From Dipteris shenzhenensis (Eukaryota; Polypodiophyta; Polypodiopsida; Gleicheniales): a stretch of 64,000 nt of DNA. Shown piece by piece: positions 54,040-64,000 of this stretch; positions within the stretch are counted from its first letter, which is position 1; every line of letters starts with the position of its first letter. The stretch lies in assembly GCA_047967505.1 (NCBI GenBank), contig CM106541.1; one strand, written 5' to 3'. The position numbers and the translations under genes are program-made. Under the pieces are notes generated by a model. It saw nothing but the letters and a program-made list of their open reading frames with translations, did not search any database and was not told the origin of the DNA.

Positions 54040-57000
54040 ATTCTCATAGGCATAGGCATAGGCAAGAAGAAAGAAGAGGGAAAGGAAAGAAGAGGGAAAG
54101 GAAAGAGGGAAAGAAGAGGGAAAGATAAGAGGGAAAGAAGATGTAAAGGAAAGAAAAGAATGAGAATGAGGAAATAGAGAATGAGAGAAGGGGGAAATAG
54201 AGAAGGGGAAAGAGATGAGGGAAAATAGAGAAGGAGAGAAGGGGGAAATAGAGTGGGAAATAGAGAATGAGCTTATGCAGAAATAGAGATTGAGCTTATG
54301 CTTCTCTCATTCTCTATTTCCGCATAAGCTCACGCATAAGCATGAGCTTATGCGGAAACTTAAGCATAAGCTCATGCGCATGCATGAGCATAAGCATGAG
54401 CTTATGCTTAAGCATAGGCATCGGAAATAGAGAAGGAGCTTATGCATAAAATAGAGAATGAGTTTCCGCATGCTTATGCTCATGCGGAAAAAGAGAAGGA
54501 GCTTATGCAGAAAAAGAGAAGGAGAGAAGCATAAGCTTCTCTCATTCTCTATTTCCGCATAAGCTCCTTCTCTTTTTCCGCATGAGCTTATGCTTATGCT
54601 CATGGGTGAGCATGAGCTTATGCTCATGTTTCCGCATATGCGGAAATAGAGAATGAGATGAGCATAAGCTTCTCTCATTCTCTATTTCCGCATATGCTCA
54701 TGCAAAAGAGAAAGAGAAAGAGCTTATGCGGAAAAAGAGAAAGAGCTTATGCGGAAACTCATTCTCTATTTCCGCATAAGCTCCTTCTCTTTTTTCGCAT
54801 GAGCTTATGCTTATGCTCATGGGTGAGCATGAGCTTATGCTCATGTTTCCGCATATGCGGAAATAGAGAATGAGAGAAGCAGAAGCTTATCTCATTCTCT
54901 ATTTCCGCATATGCTCACGCAAAAGAGAAAGAGAAGGAGCTTATGCGGAAAAAGAGAAGGAGCTTATGCGGAAACTCATTCTCTATTTCCGCATATGCGA
55001 AAACTTACGCATAAGCTCATGCTCATGCATGAGCATAAGCATGAGCTTATGCTCATGCGGAAATAGAGAAGGAGCTTATGCGGAAAGAGAGAAGGAGCTC
55101 ATGCGGAAATAGAGAAGGAGCTTATGCCGAAAGAGAGAAGGAGCTTATGCAGAAACTTACGCATAAGCTCATGCTCATGCATGAGCATAAGCATGAGTTT
55201 ATGCTTATGCTTATGCTTAAGCATAAGCATAAGCATAAGCTCATGCTTATGCTCATGCGGAAATAGAGAAGGAGCTTATGCGGAAAGAGAGAAGGAGCTT
55301 ATGCGGAAACTTACGCATAAGCTCATGCTCATGCATGAGCATAAGCATGAGCTTATGCTTATGCTTATGCTTAAGCATAAGCATAAGCATAAGCTCATGC
55401 TTATGCTCATGCGGAAATAGAGAATGAGCTTATGCTCATGCGGAAATAGAGAAGGAGCTTATGCGGAAAAAGAGAATGAGAGAAGCATAAGCTTCTCTCA
55501 TTCTCTCTTTCCGCATAAGCTTATGCAGAAACTTGCGCATAAGCTCATGCTCATGCATGATCATAAGCATGAGTTTATGCTCATGCTTATGCTTAAGCAT
55601 AAGCTCATGCTTATGCTCATGCGGAAATAGAGAAGGAGCTTATGCGGAAAGAGAGAAGGAGCTTATGCGGAAAAAGAGAATGAGAGAAGCATAAGCTTCT
55701 CTCATTCTCTATTTTCGCATAAGCTTATGCGAAAACTTACGCATAAGCTCATGCTCATGCATGAGCATAAGCATGAGTTTATGCTCATGCTTATGCTTAA
55801 GCATAAGCATAAGCATAAGCTCATGCTTATGCTCATGCGGAAATAGAGAAGGAGCTTATGCTCATGCAGAAATAGAGAGAAGGAGCTTATGCAGAAAGAG
55901 AGAAGGAGCTTATGCGGAAAAAGAGAATGAGAGAAGCATAAGCTTCTCTCATTCTCTATTTCCACATAAGCTTATGTGGAAACTTACGCATAAGCTCATG
56001 CTCATGCATGAGCATAAGCATGAGCTTATGCTTATTCTCTATTTCCGCATGAGCATAAGCTCATTCTCTATTTCCGCATGAGCATAAGCATGAGCTTATG
56101 CTTATGCTTATGCTTAAGCATAAGCATAAGCATAAGCTCATGCTTATGCTCATGCGGAAATAGAGAATGAGCTTATGCTCATGCGGAAATAGAGAAGAAG
56201 CTTATGCAGAAAGAGAGAAGGAGCTTATGCGAAAACTTACGCATAAGCTCATGCTCATGCATGAGCATAAGCATGAGCTTATGCTTATGCTTATGCTTAA
56301 GCATAAGCATAAGCATAAGCTCATGCTTATGCTCATGCGGAAATAGAGAATGAGCTTATGCTCATGCGGAAATAGAGAATGAGCTTATGCTCATGCGGAA
56401 ATAGAGAAGGAGCTTATGCGGAAAGAGAGATTAAGCATAAGCATAAGCATAAGCTCATGCTTATGCTCATGCGGAAATAGAGAATGAGCTTATGCTCATG
56501 CGGAAATAGAGAATGAGCTTATGCTCATGCGGAAATAGAGAAGGAGCTTATGCGGAAAGAGAGAAGGAGCTTATGCGGAAACTTACGCATAAGCTCATGC
56601 TCATGCATGAGCATAAGCATGAGCTTATGCTCATGCGGAAATAGAGAATGAGCTTATGCTCATGCGGAAATAGAGAAGGAGCTTATGCGGAAAAAGAGAA
56701 GGAGCTTATGCGGAAAAAGAGAATGAGAGAAGCATAAGCTTCTCTCATTCTCTATTTCCACATAAGCTTATGCGGAAACTTGCGCATAAGCTCATGCTCA
56801 TGCATGAGCATAAGCTCATGCTTATGCTCATGCGGAAATAGAGAAGGAGCTTATGCGGAAAGAGAGAAGGAGCTTATGCGGAAACTTACGTATAAGCTCA
56901 TGCTCATGCATGAGCATAAGCATGAGCTTATGCTTATGCTTATGCTCATAAGCATAAGCATAAGCTCATGCTTATGCTCATGCGGAAAAAGAGAAGGAGC

Positions 57001-57800
57001 TTATGCGGAAAGAGAGAAGGAGCTTATGCGGAAACTTACGCATAAGCTCATGCTCATGCATGAGCATAAGCATGAGTTTATGCTCATGCTTATGCTTAAG
57101 CATAAGCATAAGCTCATGCTTATGCTCATGCGGAAATAGAGAAGGAGCTTATGCTCATGCGGAAATAGAGAAGGAGCTTATGTGGAAAAAGAGAAGGAGC
57201 TTATGCGGAAAAAGAGAAGGAGCTTATGCGGAAATAGAGAATGAGAGAAGCATAAGCTTCTCTCATTCTCTAGAGAATGAGAGAAGCTTATGCTTCTCTC
57301 GCGGAAATAGAGAATGAGAGAAGCATAAGCTTCTCTCATTCTCTAGAGAATGAGAGAAGCTTATGCTTCTCTCATTCTCTATTTCCGCATAAGCTTATGC
57401 GGGAACTTATGCATAAGCTCATGCTCATGCATGAGCCTTATGCTCATGCAGAAAAAGAGAAGGAGCTTATGCTCATGCGGAAATAGAGAAGGAGCTTATG
57501 CGGGAAAAGAGAAGGAGCTTATGCGGAAAAAGAGAATGAGAGAAGCATAAGCTTCTCTCATTCTCTATTTCTGCATAAGCTTATGCGGAAACTTACGCAT
57601 AAGCTCATGCTCATGCATGAGCATAAGCATGAGTTTATGCTCATGCTTATGCTTAAGCATAAGCATAAGCATAAGCTCATGCTTATGCTCATGCGGAAAT
57701 AGAGAAGGAGCTTATGCTCATGCGGAAAAAGAGCTTATGCGAATGAGAGAAGGGGGAAATAGAGAAGGGGGAATGAGAGAAGCATAAGCATAAGAGAATA
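54040..57800. repeat. Palindromic satellite, about 3.7 kb, in the 5' intron region of the PttA-like gene
   Basis: Built almost only from three kinds of word: a palindromic block of gcataagc, tcatgctcatgcatgagc and gagcttatgc (self-complementary over 40 bp or more), aagcttctctcattctctat-type inverted pairs, and spacers ggaaatagagaaggagctta. About 12 copies of the large palindrome occur (for example near 55,320, 55,540, 55,745, 55,985, 56,245, 56,590, 56,790, 57,040 and 57,600). Edges (54,040-54,250 and 57,730-57,950) are simple gaaag/gagaaggggga tracts. Long frames in it are repeat artefacts. Confidence 0.95.
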
Positions 57801-57964
57801 AGAGGGAAAGGAAATAGAGAATAAGAGGAAAAGGAAAGAGAGAAGGGAAAAGAGAGGGGGGGAAAGAGAGAAGGGGGAAAGAGAGAATAAGAGAAGAGGG
57901 AAAAAAGAGAAGGGCGAAAAATGAGAAAAAGAGAAGGGGGAAGAGAGGGTTCCTACGCCCATCA

Positions 57965-57995
57965 CTGCAGCTAGCGCTTAACGCGCTAGCTGCAG
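57965..57995. repeat. Short perfect inverted repeat
   Basis: CTGCAGCTAGCGC and GCGCTAGCTGCAG, 13-bp arms around a 5-base loop, between the satellite and the leader exon of the PttA-like gene. Confidence 0.9.
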
Positions 57996-58053
57996 GCCAA
58001 TGCAAATAACAAAAATATTAAATGGAAAGAAGAGGAAGCACTTACCTGTAAAA

Positions 58054-58139
58054 GTATGTCCCGCTTAGTGTAGTGGACTGGCCCCACAAAAGAGAGAGTA
58101 TGTCCTGCTCGGTGTAGTGGACTGGCCCTACAAAGAGAG
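58054..58139 (-). repeat. 44-bp tandem duplication in a leader exon
   Basis: Two units (58,054-58,097 and 58,098-58,139) with gtgtagtggactggccc. On the minus strand they sit in a probable leader exon ending at a CAG/GTAAG donor near 58,045. The upstream leader exon ends at AAGAG/GTGAG near 58,455. Confidence 0.75.
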
Positions 58140-58669
58140 AAAACAACCCATTTTTTCAAATAAGATGTTAGTGGAAAGAGGAGATCACAAAAGCAACTTC
58201 TTGAAAGGAGATAAGGAAAGAGAAGATTGAGGAGACAAGGAAAGGAGGAGATTGAGGAGACAAGGAGAAAGAGAAGGAAGAGAAATACAGGAAGAAGAGG
58301 TGAGTTTCTTTCTTTCTTTCTTGAAATTTTGTTTTTTGTTTCAATCCTTTCTAATCAAGCATGAAAAATAGTTTAAAACTTTAGCAATACAAGTAGAAAC
58401 ACTCACAAAACCAAAGCTAACAAACAAACAACCTACATTGTTGAAACAAACTCACCTCTTGAAGAACTTTCTTTCTGGAAACCAAAGAGGGAAAAAGGAG
58501 AGAGAGGGAGTACAAGAGGTAGGAGAAGGGTGAGGAGTGGGAAATAGAGTAGGAGGTTGCTTGGAATAGATGGGAGGTCGTCGAAAATAGGTAGGAGGAG
58601 ATTTTGGGTTGCTTACTTGAGAGATTAGGAATGGTTTGAGCAAAACGCCGCGCGTTTCGGATTTTAATC

Positions 58670-58812
58670 CACAGCGTCGCTATATGGCAACGCTCTTTCG
58701 TCGCTATATGGCGATGTTTTTAATTTAAAGCGTCGCTATATAGCGACGCTTTAAATTAAAAACGTCGCTATATAGCGACGCAAGAGCGTCGCTATATAGC
58801 GACGCTTACTGT
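58670..58812. repeat. Central palindromic array of element B (shared promoter region)
   Basis: Five units of GTCGCTATATAGCGAC or variants (two with tatatggc) between the leader of the PttA-like gene (-) and the TNP2 start at 59,041 (+). Units are partly joined by aatttaaagc and gctttaaatt, making a larger palindrome. Position suggests a role in the divergent promoters or in transposase autoregulation. Confidence 0.85.
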
Positions 58813-59040
58813 TTATTTTTTTGTGTGGCCTCTTGTGAAGCTCAAACATGCTATGCCTATAATTGTCAATATCTCCTCTTACTATATAGCCTTACTATAT
58901 AGGATTTTTTGTTTCAATCCTTACTATATAGCGACGTCAATCTTTTTATATGGCCTCAAGAGAAGCTCAAATTAAACATGCTATGCTCATAATTGTCAAT
59001 ATCTCCTCTTCATGCTTATGTTTTGGTTTTATAAGTGTAG

Positions 59041-59247
59041 ATGGAAGGGACGAGTGGAAGCTCATCCGATGATGCGCCAATGCCCGGGAGCACGAAGTGG
59101 CTTACGGAGAGGTTATATTGTCATTGCACTCATTGCAAGCGAGAAGTACGACATCAACGTCGTATTATCATGCGCCACTTGTGGATGTATGGGGAGGAGC
59201 CGGGACCAGTACCCCCCGTTGGTGTTGCACATGTTGATGGATCATCG
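59041..59247 (+). pseudogene. TNP2-like transposase exon 1 of element B (gene cut by element A)
   Basis: An intact 69-codon exon (MEGTSGSSSDDAPMPGST, then LYCHCTHCKREVRHQRRIIM and HVDGSS) followed by a GTAAGTC donor. It is nearly identical to exon 1 of element A (63,628-63,834) but on the opposite strand. CHCTHCKREVRHQ has the look of a small zinc-binding site. Downstream exons are separated from it by element A, which enters the first intron or next exon at 59,330. Confidence 0.85.
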
Positions 59248-59411
59248 GTAAGTCAAAGCTATTTAAGTTCGCAATCTTATGATGTCCTTGTGGAATCACG
59301 TTTGTGTCAGGTACCACCTCATCTACCCTCACTACTACACACGCATCCTATTGCGACGTTTACGTACCGACGATTAGCGCCCGCCTAGCGTTAATCGTCG
59401 GTATAAAAATC

Positions 59412-59590
59412 GGGTATCGTAAATCGTCGCTGTATAGCGACTTTTAATAAAAGTCGCTATATAGCGACGTTAGTAATGGTCGCTATATAGCGACTTTTAA
59501 ACGTCGCTATATAGCGACTTTAGTAAAAGTCGCTATATAACGACTTTTAAAAGTCGCTATATAGCGACACTGAGACTATATTATAGCGAC
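59412..59590. repeat. Subterminal palindromic array of element A
   Basis: About six units of GTCGCTATATAGCGAC (one with gtatagcgac, one with tatataacgac), separated by ttttaataaaa or ttagtaatg spacers, 80-260 bp from the terminus. A taccgacgatta/taatcgtcggta inverted pair precedes it (59,370-59,405). Confidence 0.9.
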
Positions 59591-59768
59591 GTTTTCCAGA
59601 GAGGTTTTTTTTTTTTTTTAAGCCTTAAAATTTATTTTCTTCCAATGACAAAATTTTTTAAATTTTCATACATGTTTGAGCTCATAGAGAAATAAAAAAT
59701 GAGAGCATGTACATCAAGCCTTTGAAGCTCATATATTCATGTCCAAGTTGGAGATGAGAAAAATCAAA

Positions 59769-62700
59769 TTAAATAAGAGCATTTACATCAACTGTTTCAT
59801 CTTGAGCCAAGTCTAAGGCGCCAAGCAAGTCTATCTCCAACTCTATACCGAGTTGATCTCCTATATCATCATCGTACTCTAGCATCGTACGTTCACCTAA
59901 AAGTATTTGATCATCTTCTTTAATTAAGCTTAAGTGTGGTGATCGATCTTGACGATTGTTGTCTTCCTCGTCAATATCGTGATCTCCATTCTCCTCCCGT
60001 GCGATGTCATTATGCGCATCTTCCTCTTGCCTCATATGGTGATCTACATCTTCTTCGCTAGATTCATCAATTGGATCCGGATTTGGTAGTGGCATCTCCA
60101 TATCCACATCTCGATCTTCAAAAATCTGCTTTCTTCGTGGTGCAACTTGGATCACGTACCACCATCTTGGATCAGAACGATCCGGATGAAAAACCACCTA
60201 TATTGAAGATGAAAAATCACATGCCAAATGTCGTCAATTATATATATATCAATGGACTTAAAAAACGAAAGCTTCGACTAATTGAATCATTAGTATGCAC
60301 CTGCTCACAGTGCTCGGGAAGAACAAAAGTATCACTTTCATCGGTCCAATGTTTGGTGGAGTCTATTGCAAAGAGACCGCTACCATCTTTTCTCACAGTT
60401 GCATGGGGACCGTTGTAAGTAGTTCTAAACCATTTTACATCAAGAATGAAAATAGTAAATCGTCTGAAATCAATTTCATAGATGTCGCGTATGGTTCCAC
60501 AATAATCCAACTGTGAGGAGAGAAGATTGGTATCCGAAGCACTTGCTCGGCTATCTTGTGTGAAGTTAGCCATGACTCCACAATCATACGTGACTCTCTT
60601 TGAATCGATGCGTTCTATGCGAAAATGTCGTCCATATGACCATAATGCACTGTACTTTTTGTACTGTAAAAGAGCATCATTAAAACAATGAAGATGCACC
60701 TATTTTATAGCATATATTGCCACAAATAATTACTTAATTACATCAAGAGATAAGAAACTTACATGCACCATACATCCAGAAGATAACTCCCGCTCGCACT
60801 CGTTTATTGTCTCTCCATCACGTTCGGCTTTACGTATAGCTAGTTGTAGCCAATCAAGTGACATGTGAGTAGGGAGAAGAGCCAGATCTCGTGGATATGG
60901 TTGTGATCGCCTGTACATTACTCTGAATCTCGTCCTTGCATTTATTCTTTCTGCTTTGGCCACTTCATATCTCTCAATCCACTTCTGCATCTCAGGGCTA
61001 TTGAGGATACAAAACTTATTGAATTTCTCCATTTGCTCTTCGCTCATCTTTCTTTCAATCCCTTTTCCTTGGGGGACCTCGCCAATGATGCGATCATCAT
61101 CCTTGTTGTGCCAAGCTTGCGGCATATCAGGATCCGTGGATGCAAGAAACTCTGTGATATATACTAATGACTCTTGCACAAGCCATCCCTCTGCCATGCT
61201 TGCTTCTGGTCTTGCTCTTTGTCTTACAAACCCCTTTAAAGTTTTCATAAACCGCTCGAGAAAAAACATCCATCGATTATGAACGGTACCTGCTATAGCC
61301 ACCTCATCAACTATGTGCACAAGCAAGTGGACTTGAGTTGTCATAATGCTTGAGGGAAAGTGCTTCTCAAGCAAGCATACGGCTTCGATGGATTCCACCC
61401 TAGCCTTCTCGATGCTCGATATAGAGATCTCTTTTTGAGATATCCACCTATTTCACATGTCCATGCATATGTAAGATATTTGAGATATCCACCTATTTCA
61501 CATGTCCATGAAGAAAATACATAATGCGAATTGATAGTAAGCATACCTCACAATACCACAGATCTTGAATATAGCATTTCTAACATCTTCTTGTAAGCAC
61601 CCTTTTATTGTAATTGGAAGGATGAACTATCAAAGAAACAATGAAATCATGTCAACAATATAACATAATAATAATTACGCTAATCCCTTGTACTATTATC
61701 GGTACACTAATTCTACTTAGAATACCTGTAAGACCTTGTGCCAATCATGGGACTTGAGGCCACTAAGCTTATTGTCCTTTGAAAATGCTCCTTTCAAGCA
61801 ACGCATGTACCCTGTTGGTGTTTGAAAAGAGGCAATGTCTGCCTTAATCACTGCCTCCTCCCTCGTAGAGAGGATCCACGTTGCTTTCGGGAGGACAACT
61901 TTTCCTGAAGCATGCACTTGGGGCCACAAACGAGACATCCTATTCATAGCACGCAAGTCTTCTCGCACTCCTCTCGAGTCCTTGGAACCAACCAAGTGTG
62001 CCCAAATGGTAGCCCCCACATTCTTAAAGATATGCATGGGATCCAAGAGATGATTGATTTGTAACTGACCCCAATAAGGAAGCTCGTGAAAGATCGATAG
62101 CCTCTTCATACCAGGAGGAGGTTCCTCTCCATTCTCCCTCCAAGCTTGAATCCAATCACTTGCTTTCAAATATGATGGTGGTGGATCAAGCTGACCTCCA
62201 CGTGCGAGATGGTCGAGCGGAAGGTATCGAGCATGACCTTCATAAACATTTTTCCTCATGTGTTTGGAGTAGCGTGCAAGCGATTTCAGAGCGGGTCCAC
62301 AAACAGGACAAGCATGGTACCCACTTGTAACAAGCCCTGCACGCGTGCATGAATATGTTAGTACAAGACATGCGTGCAAAAGAGAGTATAAAAAGCATAA
62401 TCCCTCATTGTACATGTAAAGACATAACCACGTACCTGCGCACTCTCCATATCCTGGGTAGTCATGCATGGTCCACATCAAGATACCCCTGACGGAAATA
62501 TCATTGGTATGCCTAGGAGCTCTGGAAATATCAAAGACCTGCACTCCTCTCCATAATATCTGTAACTCCTCTATCAAAGGTGCCATGTACACGTCCATGT
62601 TTCTTGCCTTGTACTTTCCTGGCACAAGTAGTGCAAGCATGAGGTGTCCCTTTTTTATTGTTAGCCATGGTGGGATATTGTAATTCACCACGACTATGGG

Positions 62701-63834
62701 CCATGTCGACCAAGATGTCGAGCGTAACCCGAAAGGATTCACGCCGTCCATGGCTAGCCCAAGATGTAAGTTGCGTGGCTCTCTCGCAAAGTCCGGCCAC
62801 TGATTATCTATGTGCTTCCAAGCCGCACAATCTGCGGGAATCCTCAATGTGTGATCAGTGGACCGATGAGATGCATGCCATGTCATCAACTCCGCTATGG
62901 ATTTGCATCGAAACATGTGTTGTATTCTTGCAATGATGGGAAAGTGTCTTAAGACCTTTACCGGTATCCTCTCACCCTGCAAGTCATCTCTATATCGTTG
63001 TTCCCCACACTTTGGACAACTAGCCAAATCTCCATGCTCACGACGAAAGAGAATACAATCATTACGGCAAGCATGGATGGTATCATAATCCATACCCACC
63101 ATTGTTAGCATCTTTTTCGCTTCATCTCTTGATGCGGGCATGGTATTTGGTGCAGGCAACATCTTTTGGAGCAACCTATGACAAAGACACTATCCAAATG
63201 ATGATTCTCAAAACAAACAATATCCAAATAATGAGTCAATCAAATTAATGCAAGGGCTAACCTCATTAAGGCTGAGACACTTGTATCCGATCATCCATAC
63301 TGTACTTGTAGATTCAAGATTGAGAGACAAGCACGTAGTTTAGACATCCTGGCACCCTCGTACAATTGTGTTGATTGCAACTCTCGCATTTTCACCTCAG
63401 ACTCTGACATCACGTGTACGTGGGATGTAGTGCCCCTAAAAATGGAATCCATCATGTCGACCATACCCTCGTCGTCATCTGGGAGACTATAGTCTTGTTG
63501 AAAGTGAGAAGGTATATGTGTACCCTCGTCACCCTCGTCATCCTGTCATAAGCTCATTCGTGTAAATAGAAGATCTTCTAATTCCGGGTATACAATAAGA
63601 TTGCGAACTTAAATAGCTTTGACTTACCGATGATCCATCAACATGTGCAACACCAACGGGGGGTACTGGTTCCGGCTCCTCCCCATACATCCGCAAGTGG
63701 CGCATGATAATACGACGTTGATGTCGTACTTCTCGCTTGCAATGAGTGCAATGACAATATAACCTCTCCGTAAGCCACTTCGTGCTCCCGGGCGTTGGCG
63801 CATCATCGGATGAGCTTCCACTCGTCCCTTCCAT
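59769..63834 (-). CDS. CACTA TNP2-like transposase, intact, eight exons
   Basis: Exons, in order: 63,834-63,628; 63,542-63,262; 63,175-62,436; 62,336-61,726; 61,626-61,547; 61,447-60,763; 60,663-60,301; 60,197-59,769. All junctions have GT..AG ends, phases agree and no stop interrupts the joined frame of 3,396 bases (1,131 residues). N-terminus: zinc-like CHCTHCKREVRH (residues ~26-38) and an acidic segment. Residues ~175-520: Transposase_21, with VGMDYDTIHACRNDCILFRR, a CPKCGEQRY pair, LHLGLAMDGVNPFG, WSTWPIVVVNYNIPPW, GYHACPVCG and LKSHDWHKVLQ. Residues ~650-770: DUF4218 (EAVCLLEKHFPSSIMTTQV, GFVRQRARPEASMAEGW). Residues ~870-990: DUF4216 (YCGTIRDIYEIDF). The tail is acidic. It excises and inserts the element by binding its ends. 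Exon limits are by eye. Confidence 0.9.
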
Positions 63835-63929
63835 CTACACTTATAAAACCAAAACATAAGCATGAAGAGGAGATGTACACAATTATGAGCATAGCATGTT
63901 TAATTTGAGCTTCTCTTGAGGCTATATAA

Positions 63930-64000
63930 AAAGAATGACATCGCTATATAGTAAGGATTGAAACAAAAAATCCTATATAGTAAGGCTGTGTAGTAAGAGG
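63930..64000. repeat. Start of the central palindromic region of element A
   Basis: tcgctatatagtaagg and cctatatagtaagg units; the inverted counterpart is at 58,880-58,935 in element B. Cut by the window end. Confidence 0.7.

Larger units (their letters stand above)
51885..59329. mobile_element. CACTA element B, left part (7.4 kb visible)
   Basis: The left terminus CACTACAAGGCATAGG (51,885) is a typical CACTA end, preceded by ACA as candidate 3-bp target duplication. Contents from left: palindromic array, PttA-like gene (-), 3.7-kb palindromic satellite, leader exons, central palindromic array, and TNP2 exon 1 (+). It is interrupted at 59,330 by the terminus of element A; its remaining TNP2 exons and right end must lie beyond the window. 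Confidence 0.85.
59330..64000 (-). mobile_element. CACTA element A (4.7 kb visible; right part beyond window)
   Basis: The left terminus CACTACTACACACGC starts at 59,330, preceded by CCT as a possible target duplication. Inside are a subterminal palindromic array, a complete eight-exon TNP2 gene on the minus strand and, at the window end, the central palindromic region. By analogy with element B, a PttA-like gene should lie to the right of 64,000. Confidence 0.85.

Noticed and set aside
54307-57550. Many open frames of 60-120 codons encoding Ser/Cys/Met/His/Lys-rich repeats
   Set aside because: They come from the palindromic satellite, occur on both strands, and have no protein character.
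58060-58120. TGTAGTGGACTGG repeats as the right terminus of CACTA element B
   Set aside because: They are a tandem duplicate in a leader exon, followed by further element B sequence (central array and TNP2 exon 1).

Overview
The window is transposon-dominated nuclear DNA of a land plant. Plant-type CACTA (En/Spm) transposases with the TNP2-DUF4218-DUF4216 architecture, a PttA/Transposase_24-like second CACTA gene, Ty1/copia elements with a tRNA-Met-type primer site, a Helitron Rep remnant, and pieces of two plant-specific host genes (a CELLULOSE SYNTHASE INTERACTIVE-like ARM-repeat fragment and a cadmium-induced AS8-like exon) all point to an embryophyte with a large, repeat-rich genome. I cannot place it more precisely. 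I see no intact host gene, tRNA, rRNA or CRISPR array.

Layout. 1-1.5 kb: Ty3/gypsy gag-protease remnant (-). 4.1-5.5 kb: front half of a decayed CACTA element (copy C, +), abutting a Ty1/copia element at 5.6-10.5 kb that has only its 3' LTR. 12.9-13.9 kb: host-gene fragments (-). 15.4-16.8 kb: back half of CACTA copy C with a palindromic subterminal array. 16.8-17.6 kb: unidentified coding-like block. 18.1-21.1 kb: minus-strand copy of an unclassified repeat family that ends in a histone H3-like coding region. 21.5-23.7 kb: short LTR element with only a gag fragment, inserted in a GA tract. 24.1-26.4 kb: CACTA copy D (-). 26.4-35.3 kb: plus-strand copy of the same H3-bearing family, split by a complete 5.7-kb Ty1/copia element with a CATTA target duplication. 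36.1-37.7 kb: satellite with ~182-bp monomers in a three-monomer higher-order repeat. 37.8-41.2 kb: nearly intact DUF7869-type DDE transposase. 42.6-45.4 kb: CACTA copy B' (-) carrying a 247-bp MITE. 49.5-51.9 kb: Helitron Rep pseudogene, cut at 51,885 by CACTA element B, which is itself cut at 59,330 by CACTA element A (running past the window end).

Elements A and B look recent. A carries an eight-exon TNP2 transposase reading frame without interruption (about 1,131 codons), and B carries an intact three-exon PttA-like frame (465 codons). The two genes of this CACTA family are divergently arranged around a centre rich in the perfect palindrome GTCGCTATATAGCGAC, and the same palindrome clusters near the element ends. 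An intron or leader of B's PttA-like gene holds ~3.7 kb of extraordinarily palindromic satellite.

The observation I consider most novel is the histone H3-like sequence (H3 tail RTKQTPR, alpha-N, alpha-2, alpha-3 and alpha-C segments) at the 3' side of both copies of the unclassified family. It suggests a mobile element that encodes its own histone. Nearly all premature stops across the window fit C-to-T changes (CAG, CAA, CGA or TGG to stop), as expected from decay of methylated cytosines.
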